NCBI GenBank assembly: GCA_004352715.1
Contig: SCFE01000053.1
Coordinates: 2,086,292-2,150,291 of the forward strand
Length of the DNA stretch: 64,000 nt
Direction: 5' to 3'
Source of the DNA: Hofstenia miamia
Taxonomy: Eukaryota > Xenacoelomorpha > Acoela
Numbering within the stretch: the stretch's first letter is position 1; the number at the start of each line of letters is the position of its first letter. Under the pieces are notes generated by a model, which was given only the letters and a program-made list of their open reading frames with translations, was not told the origin of the DNA and made no database searches. Made by a program: the position numbers and the translations under genes. Of this stretch, positions 11,591 to 22,501 are shown one piece after another.

Positions 11591-12814
11591 GGTTGGAATA
11601 CAGAACACTGTGAATTGAAATGTCATTTCTTTATGTGTAAATTGAATATCAGTGAAAATGATAATATTATTATGCAATCTCATTCGAGTTCTGATACTAA
11701 ACAAGAATACTCGTAGAAAAATAGCATTGCAAATTATTATTGCAATTTGGGCAGAGATTTAAATATAAGAAATGTTAGGTTGCTTAATGTCATGATAAAT
11801 ATTTGAAATTCCATTACCAGCAATGGAGTTTCATGAAAATGCCGCCTAATTTGGAAAAAAATATCAAAATTTAGATAGTTGAATATATCATGTGTTAATA
11901 TGCATAAATATGTTTTCTTCTTCCCAATATTAAGTATCTTACACAAAAAAGGCTTTGAGTGACAAGGAAAACATGATAATTTTGGTAACAGAATTCCAAT
12001 TAAAGAAATTTCAAAATAATGTATTAATTTCAACTAGAAAATATTTGTTTGAATGGCTTAGTAAATATGTCACTTTTCAAAGTTATTAATTAGTACCTAC
12101 AGATTTTATGTCCACAGAGAAATAGATTCCCATACAAAAATATTGATCGAATTCAAGTGCTAGAATTAAGCATTTGATAAATGAAAAACGCAATTTCAAA
12201 AACATATTTTTTCTTCTAACTTCTAGCTTTGATTACAATTTAACCACAGTAGATAGAATAAAATGAGATGTGCTCTAGGAACTAGAAAAATATGAAACAG
12301 AAAAACATTTCTTGAACTCACTCTACATGTTAACTATCCGAGACCAAACCCTCTTTAGAAAGTGCCTCTCTTTTGGGTTTGGTTTATATTTAGTTCATTA
12401 ACTGAGGCAAGCTTCCTTTGTGATCATAAATAGAAATATAAACAGCTGTATTTATTGTCGAGGTAAAGGCATTAATATTTCTACCACTATTTCTCTAAAA
12501 TATGCAATTTTACTTCTATATTATATTTAAGTTTTGATTTTTGAAATTCCTATACCCTACATTGCAACAAATTTTGATAGTTTCATTTCATTTAAGTCAC
12601 CATAGGTAACAAAAATACTGTTGGAATGTTAGTCTTTGAGAGAATCAGTGGCATATGATATATAATTATTCAGTTTATGAAAGACCATTCACCAAAGTTT
12701 CAGCTATTTTTGTCAATTATTAGTCAATTTATGGCTTTCCCAAGATATTTTCCAAATGTCCAACATTTCGTTGCAAGCAAACCTGTACTCGTCTGGCAAT
12801 GTTGTCAATCATTT
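11591..12814. other. non-coding stretch
   Basis: AT-rich sequence with no supportable gene. The last 140 bases probably belong to the decayed 3' end of the transposase remnant that follows. Confidence 0.35.
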
Positions 12815-13390
12815 TTACAAACTCCTCTTTCGGGCGCTTATTTTTGCTGTGATGTCAGTTTTCAGTTCTTCAATTATTTGTGAATTTCTCTGGTATATAT
12901 TGTCTTTGAGGAAACCCCACAGATAAAATACCGGGGGGTTAAGATCTGGTGAGTGCGGGCCCATTCCACATCTCATCTTCTGCTTATGAATCTCTCTTTG
13001 AACCTCTGCCTCAACAAAGCAATGGTTTCTTTGGCTGTATGAATTGTGGTTCCGTCTTGCTGAAGCCATTGTGAAGCTCTCACAACCCCTCTCCAGCGTC
13101 CCAGCGACGCCCAGTACTTGTACAGAAACAGCCATGTAGCGCTGCTTGTTGACTGTCTGAGATCGGCCATCATCATCTTCGAACAAAAAAGGCCCGATGA
13201 TCCCGTGCTTGCTCATTGCCACCCAGGCAGTACATTTAACGGAATGAAGCGGCATCTGAAGCACTTCGTCTTGAGCATTGTTTTTGCTATTGACGTGCCA
13301 GGAAAGCAAAAATGGGCTCCATCCGAGAACCAGACGTTCTCAAAATAGTTTTCGTCATTTTCAAACTGAAACTCTGGTGATGGTCTTCCA
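12815..13390 (-). pseudogene. Tc1/mariner-superfamily transposase remnant
   Basis: On the minus strand three frames together show the catalytic core of a DDE transposase: NYFENVWFSDGAHF (first aspartate, about 13345), then AWVAMSKHGIIGPF, then WLQQDGTTIHTAKETI (second aspartate, about 13060), then HSPDLNP and LWGFLKDNIY (third acidic region). Frameshifts and stops lie between them. The N-terminal helix-turn-helix part is missing: only about 80 bases separate the core from the terminal repeat at 13475-13491. The left terminal repeat was not found. Confidence 0.8.
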
Positions 13391-13474
13391 TAAACTGAAT
13401 AATGTGTGGTTGTAATTTGAAATATATAGCTTTTTAATCAAAGTCACAATTAAAATTTTTATGGGTACACATCT

Positions 13475-13491
13475 TTTTGGGTCACCCTGTA
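13475..13491. repeat. terminal inverted repeat of the Tc1/mariner remnant (right end)
   Basis: ttttgggtcaccctgta reads TACAGGGTGACCCAAAA on the minus strand, a form common to arthropod Tc1/mariner-type elements, and sits at the expected 5' side of the transposase remnant. A TA dinucleotide forms its outer edge. Confidence 0.65.
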
Positions 13492-14199
13492 CATTCAATT
13501 TTTTAGAATATTCTCCACTTCAAATAGAAGAAGTATGTAAATTTCTCCAAATAAGCTAGTGTCGATTGACTTCCACCTCTCCCAAGCTACTATCACAATT
13601 GTTTGTGTTCTCATCACAAATAATTTGTAAAACATAACCAGAGATGATTTTTTTCCATTTCCAGTCATCCAACTTTGGAATCAATGTCTGCAAATATATC
13701 AGTGGCAACTCGTGAGGCAGCTGCACGAATAGATCAGATTTGGTCCGCGCTTAGGGTTTCAATGCCGGACCAGGCTTGGCGCAAAGTTTTGGCCCCTGTC
13801 TATATATATATATATATATAACATAAATGCTAAACATAGCAACTAGTAGTATTAGTGATCAGATCTGACCACCTAAGGCATTTAAAAGTTGTAAGTGAAT
13901 ACTACGCTATCAAATACTTTGCCAAAATATTGATTAATACATTTCATCTTGCAAAATTTGTAAATGTTTAGAAATGTATTTCAAAAAATTAGCCAAAGTT
14001 ATTAAAACTTTCCTCTGATGTAACTTTGCACAGTGAATAATCCTTGTTTTTTTCATTCGTTTTAGAATATATGTTATTTACAACACAGTTACATACGTTT
14101 ACTACTAAGATGAACTTTTAGCAATTGTACAGAGTCCGACTCAATACATTATATATCAGTCTCGTTCAATGAAAAATTACAAAGTTGAAAAATCAATGG

Positions 14200-15230
14200 T
14201 CACATTCCTTCAAAGTACTTACCGTCGCTATCTATGTACCGCTGCATCCGCATCTTCCAACTCTGGAAGCATCCATTATACTCCGAAGTAGGTATGCTCC
14301 GTAGTTCTGAACGAATCGCTCTCGCCAAGTCTTGAATCCTTGAAAACGGCCCTCCAGAAATGGCTTTTTTGACTTTTGGAAATAACCAAAAGTCGCAAGG
14401 AGCCAAGTCTAAGAAGATGGACTCCTTGCTCCTCCAGATAGGACACAGTTGTGGCTGCAGTGTGAGGTGCGGCATTGTCGTGATGGAGCAGCAAACGGGA
14501 TCCACTTCGGGTTCTTGCAGTTTCAGCCCTGTTGCGGAGAACCTCGGGCAAAACAGTGTTGGTGTAGTACCCGGCATTGATTGTTGACTTCTCAGGTACT
14601 TCTCAGGTAGAATATTAAGAGCAACTACACCTTTGGTGTTGAAGAAGATGGTGAACATCCTCTTCCTACTGCGAAAACTCGTCTTCAAAACCTTAGGTCG
14701 AGGGTCATCTTCAGTCAGCCAGACCATGTTGGAAGCCTTGTCGTCCATTGTGAAAAAAAAAGATCCAGCACTCATCTCCTGTCACAACATCGGAGAGTCG
14801 CGTCGGTCCATTTTCCGAAAACATTTCAAGCCACCGGCGTTAAATCTGGACTCTTTGCGCCCGCTGATCATCTGTGAGCATGTGCGGTATCCACCGTGCG
14901 CAGCGCTTGGTCATCTTTAATTCGTCATGGATGATACTGTAGGCACTTTCATAACCTATGGACAACTCAGCAGCAAGAAATCTCAGTGTGATCTTTAGTC
15001 ACAATGGCCTCTGCACTAGCAACAATGTCCTTGGTCAAGGAAGAGCGTGGCCGACCTGAGCGTTCCTCATCTTCCAAAGAGTCCATCCCATGGTTGAAGT
15101 GTCAAATGAAGTTACACTTTCTGGGAAGACGTCTGCTAACCCGCGATGAATTTCATTTGCCTTCAAACCCAGTTTCTACGTGTAAAAATGTGGAAGCGAA
15201 AGTTGTCTTTTGATGGTTCCATTCAGAGTG
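14200..15230 (-). pseudogene. mariner transposase (D,D34D type) pseudogene
   Basis: The reading frame runs on the minus strand. The N-terminal part near 15100-15000 carries SLEDEERSGRPRS, typical of mariner. Then come TDDQRAQRV and DVVTGDECWI (first catalytic aspartate, about 14775), RKRMFTIFFNTKGVV, LLHHDNAAPHTAATTV (second aspartate, about 14480) and LAPCDFWLFPKVKKAI (third aspartate, about 14380). It ends in DSDGKYFEGM before the stop at 14200. The frame changes at least twice and a stop lies in the N-terminal part, so it cannot make a full protein. The right terminal repeat survives at 15392-15408; the left one is degraded. It is unrelated in detail to the remnant at 12.8 kb. Confidence 0.9.
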
Positions 15231-15391
15231 TAAAACCAGTGTAACTTGTGAGACTGATTGTGAACGGCAGCGACTACTTATAGCTATAATATTATGCGTG
15301 AACTTAGCTCAGATATCGATTGAAGCACGACAGAAATATCTACTTGATTACAGTTCATTTATTCAATAGAGACACACTGGTTGCAGAACTT

Positions 15392-15408
15392 ATTAATCAC
15401 CCCTCGTA
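15392..15408. repeat. terminal inverted repeat of the mariner element
   Basis: attaatcacccctcgta reads TACGAGGGGTGATTAAT inward, a classic mariner terminal sequence, about 160 bases upstream of the transposase frame. Confidence 0.7.
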
Positions 15409-15509
15409 TACAAAGATATTCCCAGACTTGTCCATAATCCGCACCATCATTTTAGTGTTATTGTCACATACATACAATATCTGTTTAAATGTATGACTAC
15501 ATTTTGATG

Positions 15510-15529
15510 TAGAGAGAGAGAGAGAGAGA
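15510..15529. repeat. (AG)n microsatellite
   Basis: About nine uninterrupted AG units. Confidence 0.9.
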
Positions 15530-16794
15530 ATTGCTGTCTTGAAAAAAAGGGGAAGCAGTCTATCATCTTGTAAAAGTTATAAAGCTTTAAAATGTCAGAA
15601 AATTATTTTAAATTTACAAACTACTGAAAAAAATATAGCTAAGTTTTATCATATCCATCACATTCAATTTCAGAAACTAAAATAATTAGCGATTAATCAA
15701 ATCTTGTTTAGAAGATTTCTTTAAATCAAATTCACTTAATATTTATGCCATAATTAAAATTCTTGTTAGGATCAATAATAAAATAAAGGTAAGTTAATAT
15801 ATTATTAAATTAATTCAATTGTAATTTTATCTGGGCCAATGAAGAGTATCAGATATTTTCAATTGAACATTACACCATACTATAAACATGAATAAGAAAA
15901 TTTTAATAATCCTCTAAGAAAAGGAGGTTAATGTTACTTGAGAATGGATTTTGTATAACAAAGGCAAAGAGCATTCTTGAAGCAATTACAGAAGCCAAAT
16001 AATTTCAATTTTCCATTAATTCAATATATTATAAAATGATAGATTTAATGAGTTGTTAGCTGCACAACATAATGTTCTAAAAAAACAGAACACTTTATGC
16101 AAGAACTGGGATAGCTTTGGGTTAAACCATGGCTATGGTTAAACTTGGATTTACTGACAAATCCCACATTCAGTAGTAGTTTTTTTATGTTTCACACGAA
16201 ACCTACAACATCATCTCACCGTCAAACTTGAACTTCATACATTTACCCTTTATTTTTATTATCAATAATGATGTCTTCCAATGAAAAACATATTCTTTTG
16301 TTTTCTTTTTCAATGCAGTGATAAAGGATTTTGCATTTATTTCAGTTGTCTATTCAATTGTTTTTATGTAGAAAAAATGTGTAAAAACGAGATAATTCGG
16401 GATAAAATATGAATGAAAATTGAGATTCCAGTTACTCCATAATTAAAACATAATTGATCCAAAGCAATTTGTATAATTATCCTTCCTTATATACAGATTC
16501 AAAATCAATAATAAAATAATATGATTTTTTCTATTTGGAATTTGAAAAAAAATTTGTATATTAAGAGGTTAATTAACAAGCGCTGGTTTGGTTGACTTAA
16601 TTGAGCTCTTTGCATGCCTTAGTAAACCTGGTCGTGTAGATAATAACTCTAATCCAATTTCATAAGTGAGAAATCCATCTCTGCTTTTATAGAATTAATA
16701 GTATAAACCTTTTGTACTAACAATATCTATACGAAGAGTTAATTTTACACAAATATTAGTCACACTTTTTGACAAATGTTGTTTTTGTTGTTGT

Positions 16795-16841
<47 letters not shown>

Positions 16842-17430
16842 GCTTCATTCAAGTAAAAAATATAATAGAAGGAATAAGCCTTCGTAAAATCGATCCAAGT
16901 ACGATAATAGAATAATCGGCAATAGAAGGGTGTCTTGAAAAGTATGCATCATAACAACAATAGTTATTCTGTGATCTACTATTATTATAATGATCAATTT
17001 CAACTTATTTAACTACAAAATATTTAAATTATGAATTTTTTATTAAATAATATGTTTTTGAAGTAACAATAACTTATTAAAAAATAATAATAGCAGAGAT
17101 CCGTGGTGAGTCTTGCCCAAAACAACATCATCATTACAGCATGGCACGGCTCCATTCTCTCTCAAATATTACAGACCACAGAAATAATGAATGTTTTGAA
17201 AATATCCACTCATTCAAATTTATTAACAGCCCCTCTAATCTATTGCATTCTATGCAATAACCTTCTAAATGGCCTTCCAAAATTTGACGATAGATTTCGA
17301 TATCTATCACAGCCGTAATGTCTATAAAATATTATATTGTTAATTTTTTTATGGGAGAATTTTGTGCCAACTGTATTTGTTCTAGTTTGCTTCATCCCAT
17401 TAGAGACGTGCTAATTTAGTTAGTTTTGCA
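15530..17430. other. non-coding AT-rich stretch
   Basis: No gene supported; the only clear feature is the TTG repeat near 16.8 kb. Confidence 0.4.
16779..16842. repeat. (TTG)n microsatellite
   Basis: About 20 TTG units, the first few imperfect and the last 14 or so uninterrupted. Confidence 0.95.
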
Positions 17431-17745
17431 AGATGTGAATTTTGATTGGTAAGCCGGCCACTGCCACAGGTGTTAACCTTGAACGAATGATAGCGGCGGA
17501 TATATAAAGGCCAGTGGACCAACACAAGAGGCAGAGTTCTTTGGGACTATGAAGAGCAGGACTGTAGTCGGCTGTATATTTAAGCATACGCCGTTTATCT
17601 TCCACATAAATGATCTCGTAGCTGATACCCACAAAAATTTCTTAAGCAAAATTGTTAAAACAGAACGCAATAATCTGGTAGTTCGGACCAATATCGGGTC
17701 AGACTTGAAACTTTCGTGTTCGGGGCCGATCGAATCGGGTCATAA
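17430..17745. repeat. possible LTR or promoter fragment of a retroelement
   Basis: A GC-richer 300-base block with a good TATA-like box (gatatataaaggcc, about 17498-17511) amid AT-rich DNA. A ctggtagttcgg stretch near 17676 could be a primer-binding-site remnant. No second copy, no clear TG/CA ends and no target duplication were found, so the call is tentative. Confidence 0.2.
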
Positions 17746-19066
17746 ATGATGGCCTGCATCCATCTCTGAATTCGCAGCAAGCTAGCCTAAGCAAATCATG
17801 CCAGCCCATAAATTATTTTGTTGCTAATGCAAAATCGATTATTCTGATGTTACTAAAATCTTGGGGTAGGGCAAAGAGTCTGTAGCATAAAAGAACACAA
17901 TGCAACAAGTTAGGCTCAAGCCTAGAATTATTCCAATGTTATTAAGAGAGTTAGATGATGGTGCTATCTAGTACTTATAGATTTCACTTTTGACTAATTG
18001 TCAGTAATGTATTTGAAATACAAAAAGTAAATTTGATGATTAACAGAACTCTTGAAATAGCAGGTGATATTCCTCGTAAGTTATGTGTCGAGTTTTATAA
18101 CAAATTTAATAAAATCCAATCAGATCAGAGCAATATGTATTGTACATGTCAGTATCTACGCATACACAAATATTGCATAACAATATGAGAGAGTTTTATC
18201 ACAGAAATGTTAGCAAATAGTAATTGTAACGAGAGGAGGAAAGTGTACGCCAAACATATTCAATTAAATTACAATATAATTTTCTTCGTTTTTCTCAACT
18301 GATCTATAACAACTGAGCGAGTGCGATCAATGATACTAAGATCTCATCTAAATGTATTAATTGCAAATCTGTAACAATTTAAATAGAATCTGCTCCCTTT
18401 AATATTATTTAAGGTCTATCAGCATAAGGGATTGTAAATTTATATGAAAATTAAACTGCCTCTTTGCTTTTTGAATTTACTAATGTTGTCTAAGTGCAAA
18501 TTGTGATTAATTATTTATATTCATTTTTTGTTGTAGGCATTAATTAATTTTAGTTTAGGAATAGCTTAATTTGAAATATGGGTAGTCGTGGAAATATGCT
18601 TAATACGCTTTGAGAGCTAATTTTCAAAATTGATGGTTTTTTCTTGTGTGTATATATGAGAATTATCTATGTAACAGCNGGCCTTGACTCTTATCGGGGA
18701 ACTTCTAAGCTTTCAGGATTGGCCTGGACCAATATTTAAATAGTATTTAGGCTGTGAGCAAGCAGTGTGAAAGCATAACTGCCCGCTTCCATTCTTGTTC
18801 CTGTCGATATATTGCCATTAAGGTTAAAGAAATTATTTTCAAATATTTAAAAAAACTCTATAAAACATATTTACATTCGCTCTCTTTATTACTTGTTTTG
18901 AAACAGAATAAATACGATATTTTGAAGAACATGAGAAAGATAACATTTGATTTGTTATATTCAAGTAATGCCTGCATAACTATGATTATATATACTTTAC
19001 AATACAACAACTACAATAAAAAGAACATTCTAGAAAATAACTTTAATCTCTAAAAAGTATGCTAAA
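17746..19066. other. non-coding stretch
   Basis: AT-rich sequence with one single-base N at 18679. A 99-codon open frame at 18754-19053 has no recognisable motif and AT-driven composition, so it is not called a gene. Confidence 0.35.
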
Positions 19067-19325
19067 CTAATCAATGCGATTGTAAGCAACATACAGTTTT
19101 TGACCACTTGTGCATATGAAATCATAATACCCATCAAAATCAACGTCGAATAAATAAAAAAATGCATCAACACCAATACATGGAAACCGCTTGCTCTTGT
19201 TTCTAGAGCGGTTTGAATAGTTCGAACTGCCTAAAATCGATAAGTTCATGTAATATATATAAAAGCGTTGCGACCTTGTTAATGATCTAATGGTATCCAC
19301 GATATCATCATTATCTAAGTAGCCT
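19067..19325 (-). CDS. possible 3'-terminal exon with an FG-GAP/VCBS-like repeat
   Basis: A minus-strand open segment of 86 codons ends in a stop at 19067. Its last third reads FYLFDVDFDGYYDFICTSG, which has the DxDxDG-x-D spacing of calcium-binding FG-GAP/VCBS repeats in secreted or surface proteins. The upstream edge has an acceptor-like cttag, giving an exon start near 19325. Beyond it lies a poly-G run and a single N, not coding-like sequence. No upstream exon was identified in the window. It could equally be a chance frame; the acidic motif is the main support. Confidence 0.3.
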
Positions 19326-19350
19326 CTAAGTAATGCCGNCAATAGACAGT

Positions 19351-19362
19351 GGGGGGGGGGGG
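19351..19362. repeat. G homopolymer (12 bases)
   Basis: Uninterrupted G run next to an ambiguous base at 19339; likely an error-prone spot in the assembly. Confidence 0.9.
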
Positions 19363-19575
19363 ACATGGACAATTGCCCCCTCCCCTAAAATTTTATAATT
19401 TTAACAATAAAATTCCTATTGTTTTGTTAAAGTTCTAGGTAGCATTTGTGGAAAGCATTTGACATTGCCTCATAATAACAAACGACTGTTAAATGCAATG
19501 CTTTCTTTTGGACATTATTTTATGAAAAATCCCACAACAATGTCTCATCTGAACAATATTTAAATCCGATAATTA

Positions 19576-19810
19576 CAGCGGTGGTCAAAAGTTTATTGTA
19601 AAGTAACATTTTTTGCATTGCTTTAATTAATTCATTACACTCCATATAGTTCTAAACTTGTACAAACAATTTAAGTGCATGAGTGCTTGTGATAATCAAA
19701 CGCACGTCTATTGTTTGTTTGTCCAAGCTTACAAATATATAAAGTGTAATGAATTTGTTCATACTTTGCAAACAATATGTTACTTTACCCTCAACTTTTG
19801 ACCATCCCTG
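19576..19810. mobile_element. fold-back MITE (Tc1/mariner type), 235 bp
   Basis: The left end is CAGCGGTGGTCAAAAGTTT and the right end, read inward, is CAGGGATGGTCAAAAGTT, each flanked by TA. The two halves also match each other well inside: taaagtaacat and aattcattacac occur in both arms in inverted orientation. The element is therefore nearly one long palindrome. It has no coding capacity. Confidence 0.85.
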
Positions 19811-20129
19811 TACACGAGATAGGATCTTAACATTTTCCCAATATTTCTTCAACGAGATTATGAAAATTTCACGTAGTGTATAAATATATTACATTAAAAG
19901 TACTATCTTGATATCTGGAGCTTTGTATCTCATTTTTTGCTTATTACTTATTTTCAGAGAAAACTGAGAATTTCTAGTTTAATAAAAAGTTACGCCAGCA
20001 AATGTCTATGAATTTTTATCCTAACAGATTTACTACAATGGCCAATAATATTCACAAGAATACAAAGATAAGCTTTATGAAGGAAGATATCAGAATTAAA
20101 GAGACGATTTTTTATTAAGTAACTGTGGA

Positions 20130-21019
20130 AAGTACAAGGTGTTCTTAAAGTCTTAGGCAGATTTTGACATGGAATATCTTGGAAACTATTAAGGACATAA
20201 AAAGTCATCTGGTAAATTCAGAAAGTTTGTAATCTCAATTTTTGAATGGAATATTCAAAGCTGTTTAATGTGAGCACCATTGGTCACATGACACACATCA
20301 ACCGGATAGTCAAATTCTTGTCAAACACGTTCCAGCACTACATTGTCAAAAGTTGCAACAGCCTCTGTTATTCGTGCCTTCAGCTCATCCAAGTCTCTTG
20401 GCATAGGAGCACATAGAACAATCATTTTACAATTCCCCACAAAAAGAAATCATATGGTGTGAGATCTTTAGATCTCGGAGGCCAGGACATGATAACGTGA
20501 TCATTCTGCCTAGACAGTCCAATTAATCTATTTGGCAGTGTTGTGTTCAGCAACTGTCTAACCTTGACGCTCCAAAATAATGGCGCACCATCCTGTTAGA
20601 AAATGAAGTCACCAGACTGTTTCTCACTCAATTTATTCATTACCCAGCTTTCCAGCATGTCGAAGTAGATCTCAAAATTGACTGTTGCTCTTTCAAAGAA
20701 GAATGGACCGTAGTCAGCTCGAAACACTAGCATCTTTGGGGAATGTCATATGAGTTCTCATTGCCTCATATGCGAGTGCTATGCTTGTTAACTTTGCCAT
20801 TTATGTGGAAAATCGTCTCATCGCTATAAACGTCAAATCCGTCATCTTCCACCTTCTGTTGCATTGTAATGCAAAAGTCATTACTAGCTGGGTCATCAGT
20901 ATCTTCAACAGTTGGTCTAACTGTAGCGGCAGTGTACGGAAAAGAAAGAAGAGGCAATTCTCTATCTTGTGGTGTTTTTCGATTTTAAATATATTCGTAG
21001 TTTCTTGAGTTATAGGCAT
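20130..21019 (-). pseudogene. IS630/Tc1/mariner-type transposase pseudogene
   Basis: Minus-strand fragments give GFDVYSDETIFHINGKVNKH (first catalytic aspartate, about 20820), YFDMLESWVMNKLSEKQSGD, QDGAPLFWSVKVRQLLNTTL (second aspartate, about 20595) and LTPYDFFLWG near 20470 (third acidic region). This is the insect-type transposase family with the QDGAPPHW and DLTPLDFFLWG signatures. Frameshifts and at least three stops interrupt it. The 3' end may be the ggtgttcttaaagtc sequence near 20138, a possible terminal repeat. The matching far end was not identified. Confidence 0.8.
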
Positions 21020-22495
21020 TTAAATTTGAAAAATTCTTATTGGAAATAGCGTTAAATATGCTAAAATTAATAATAATTAATCAAATCGAATATTGATATT
21101 ACAGACATGTTTTAGATTGACAAGTATAATACAAAATGAAGACAAATATTAAATCAAATTGGTTCCTTCCCGTTTAAAGTGAAAAACATAATTCTGGCCG
21201 TTCTTGGTTTCGAATGAATTGAAAAGCTTGATTTTGTTAATTGAAAAAATTGATGTAAGATTGCTAAAGCATTTGGAATTCCTTAGTGGCTCTTCTATGT
21301 AGTGTTCTGCCGGTTATGTGCCACAACAGTCTTTTGCTTCTGTGCTTATTGGTTATTATGTGAAAAAAACCCACACATCGACAGGCCTACAATTTTATAG
21401 CTTTCATAATATGAATTAATGAAAATATGCATCGCAGTTAATTCACGAATTCGATTTCGTAAAATATGCCGGGAACATACATCAAACTATTGATTTGCCC
21501 TCAGCATTACACAGTCTATACAATGGAAAAGCAGAAATTTTATTAATTTCCATAAACTGTGTTTGCGCAATTAAACATCTCCTGATGTGTGCGTCCGGCC
21601 TTATTTAGTATGCATTGCAATCTATTTTTATACTTATATCGAGTTACTATGACAACGAGAGCACTGTAATTTCTTCTTCCATTAAAGAATTTGCGCGTTT
21701 AAAAGAAACTAGCTTGCTGTCGTTTATTTCCAGACGATATTTTTAATTTCGGTAAGCTTTTCATGTAATTATAGGTTGAATAGAAGGCTATTGAAATCCT
21801 GGGCTATGGGTATTGCCGTCACTTTCACTAATAACGTGATTTTGTTCATAATAGTAGATCTCACGCTGTTAAGAGATATACACTTAAATGTAAATCCATG
21901 TAATATAATTTATAATTTGATACATTTTTTTAAATAATGCTAGCAGTTTTAAAGGAATAGTCATATGTATGAATCATATTAGAAGATCCTCTCAGTAACA
22001 TTTTGCTAATAAGGTGTAGTACAACAAATTTACTTGCGCAACATTTCTTCACAATAATATTGAAATATATTGCAATATTATTTGAAGGTGATGTTATAAA
22101 AAATGTCTGTTTGGCTTGTTATATTTCTGATTTTTTAGCTTAACTTTTAACATTGCAATATTTATGGGAGCATAACGTTGTGTTCAACATTATAGGAGGC
22201 CATGGTTATACATGCAAGTGTGTGAAGTGTAAATAATATATTTTTTATTCATAATAGCATAATAAGAGAAAAAAATTGTTATGTGGCCCACAATAATACT
22301 GAAATAATAGTGTCCCAAAGTAGAGCTTATTTGATATGTACTCCTACCCTCGAACTTGGCCGCATACTGCTAAGCTTAGGCTACAATAATCAGGGGAGTG
22401 CACAGGATTTTCTGACGTAAAGCACTTTAGTCAGGTCCTAACATTTTTCAAATATTGAGAAAAATGACCTTAAAAAATTCATTGCACTATCCTAG
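21020..22495. other. non-coding stretch with one MITE end
   Basis: AT-rich, no gene. The only recognisable item is the Harbinger/ISL2EU-like end at 21574-21600, listed separately. Confidence 0.35.
21574..21600. mobile_element. fragment of a Harbinger/ISL2EU-like MITE (one end)
   Basis: Read on the minus strand, CGCACACATCAGGAGATGTT closely matches the terminal repeat of the element at 49478-49655. Only one end is recognisable. Confidence 0.45.
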
Positions 22496-22501
22496 ATTTT
22501 A

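Noticed and set aside
18754-19053. 99-codon plus-strand frame as a gene
   Set aside because: The composition is driven by AT-rich codons (K, I, Y, N, L), with no motif and no start context.
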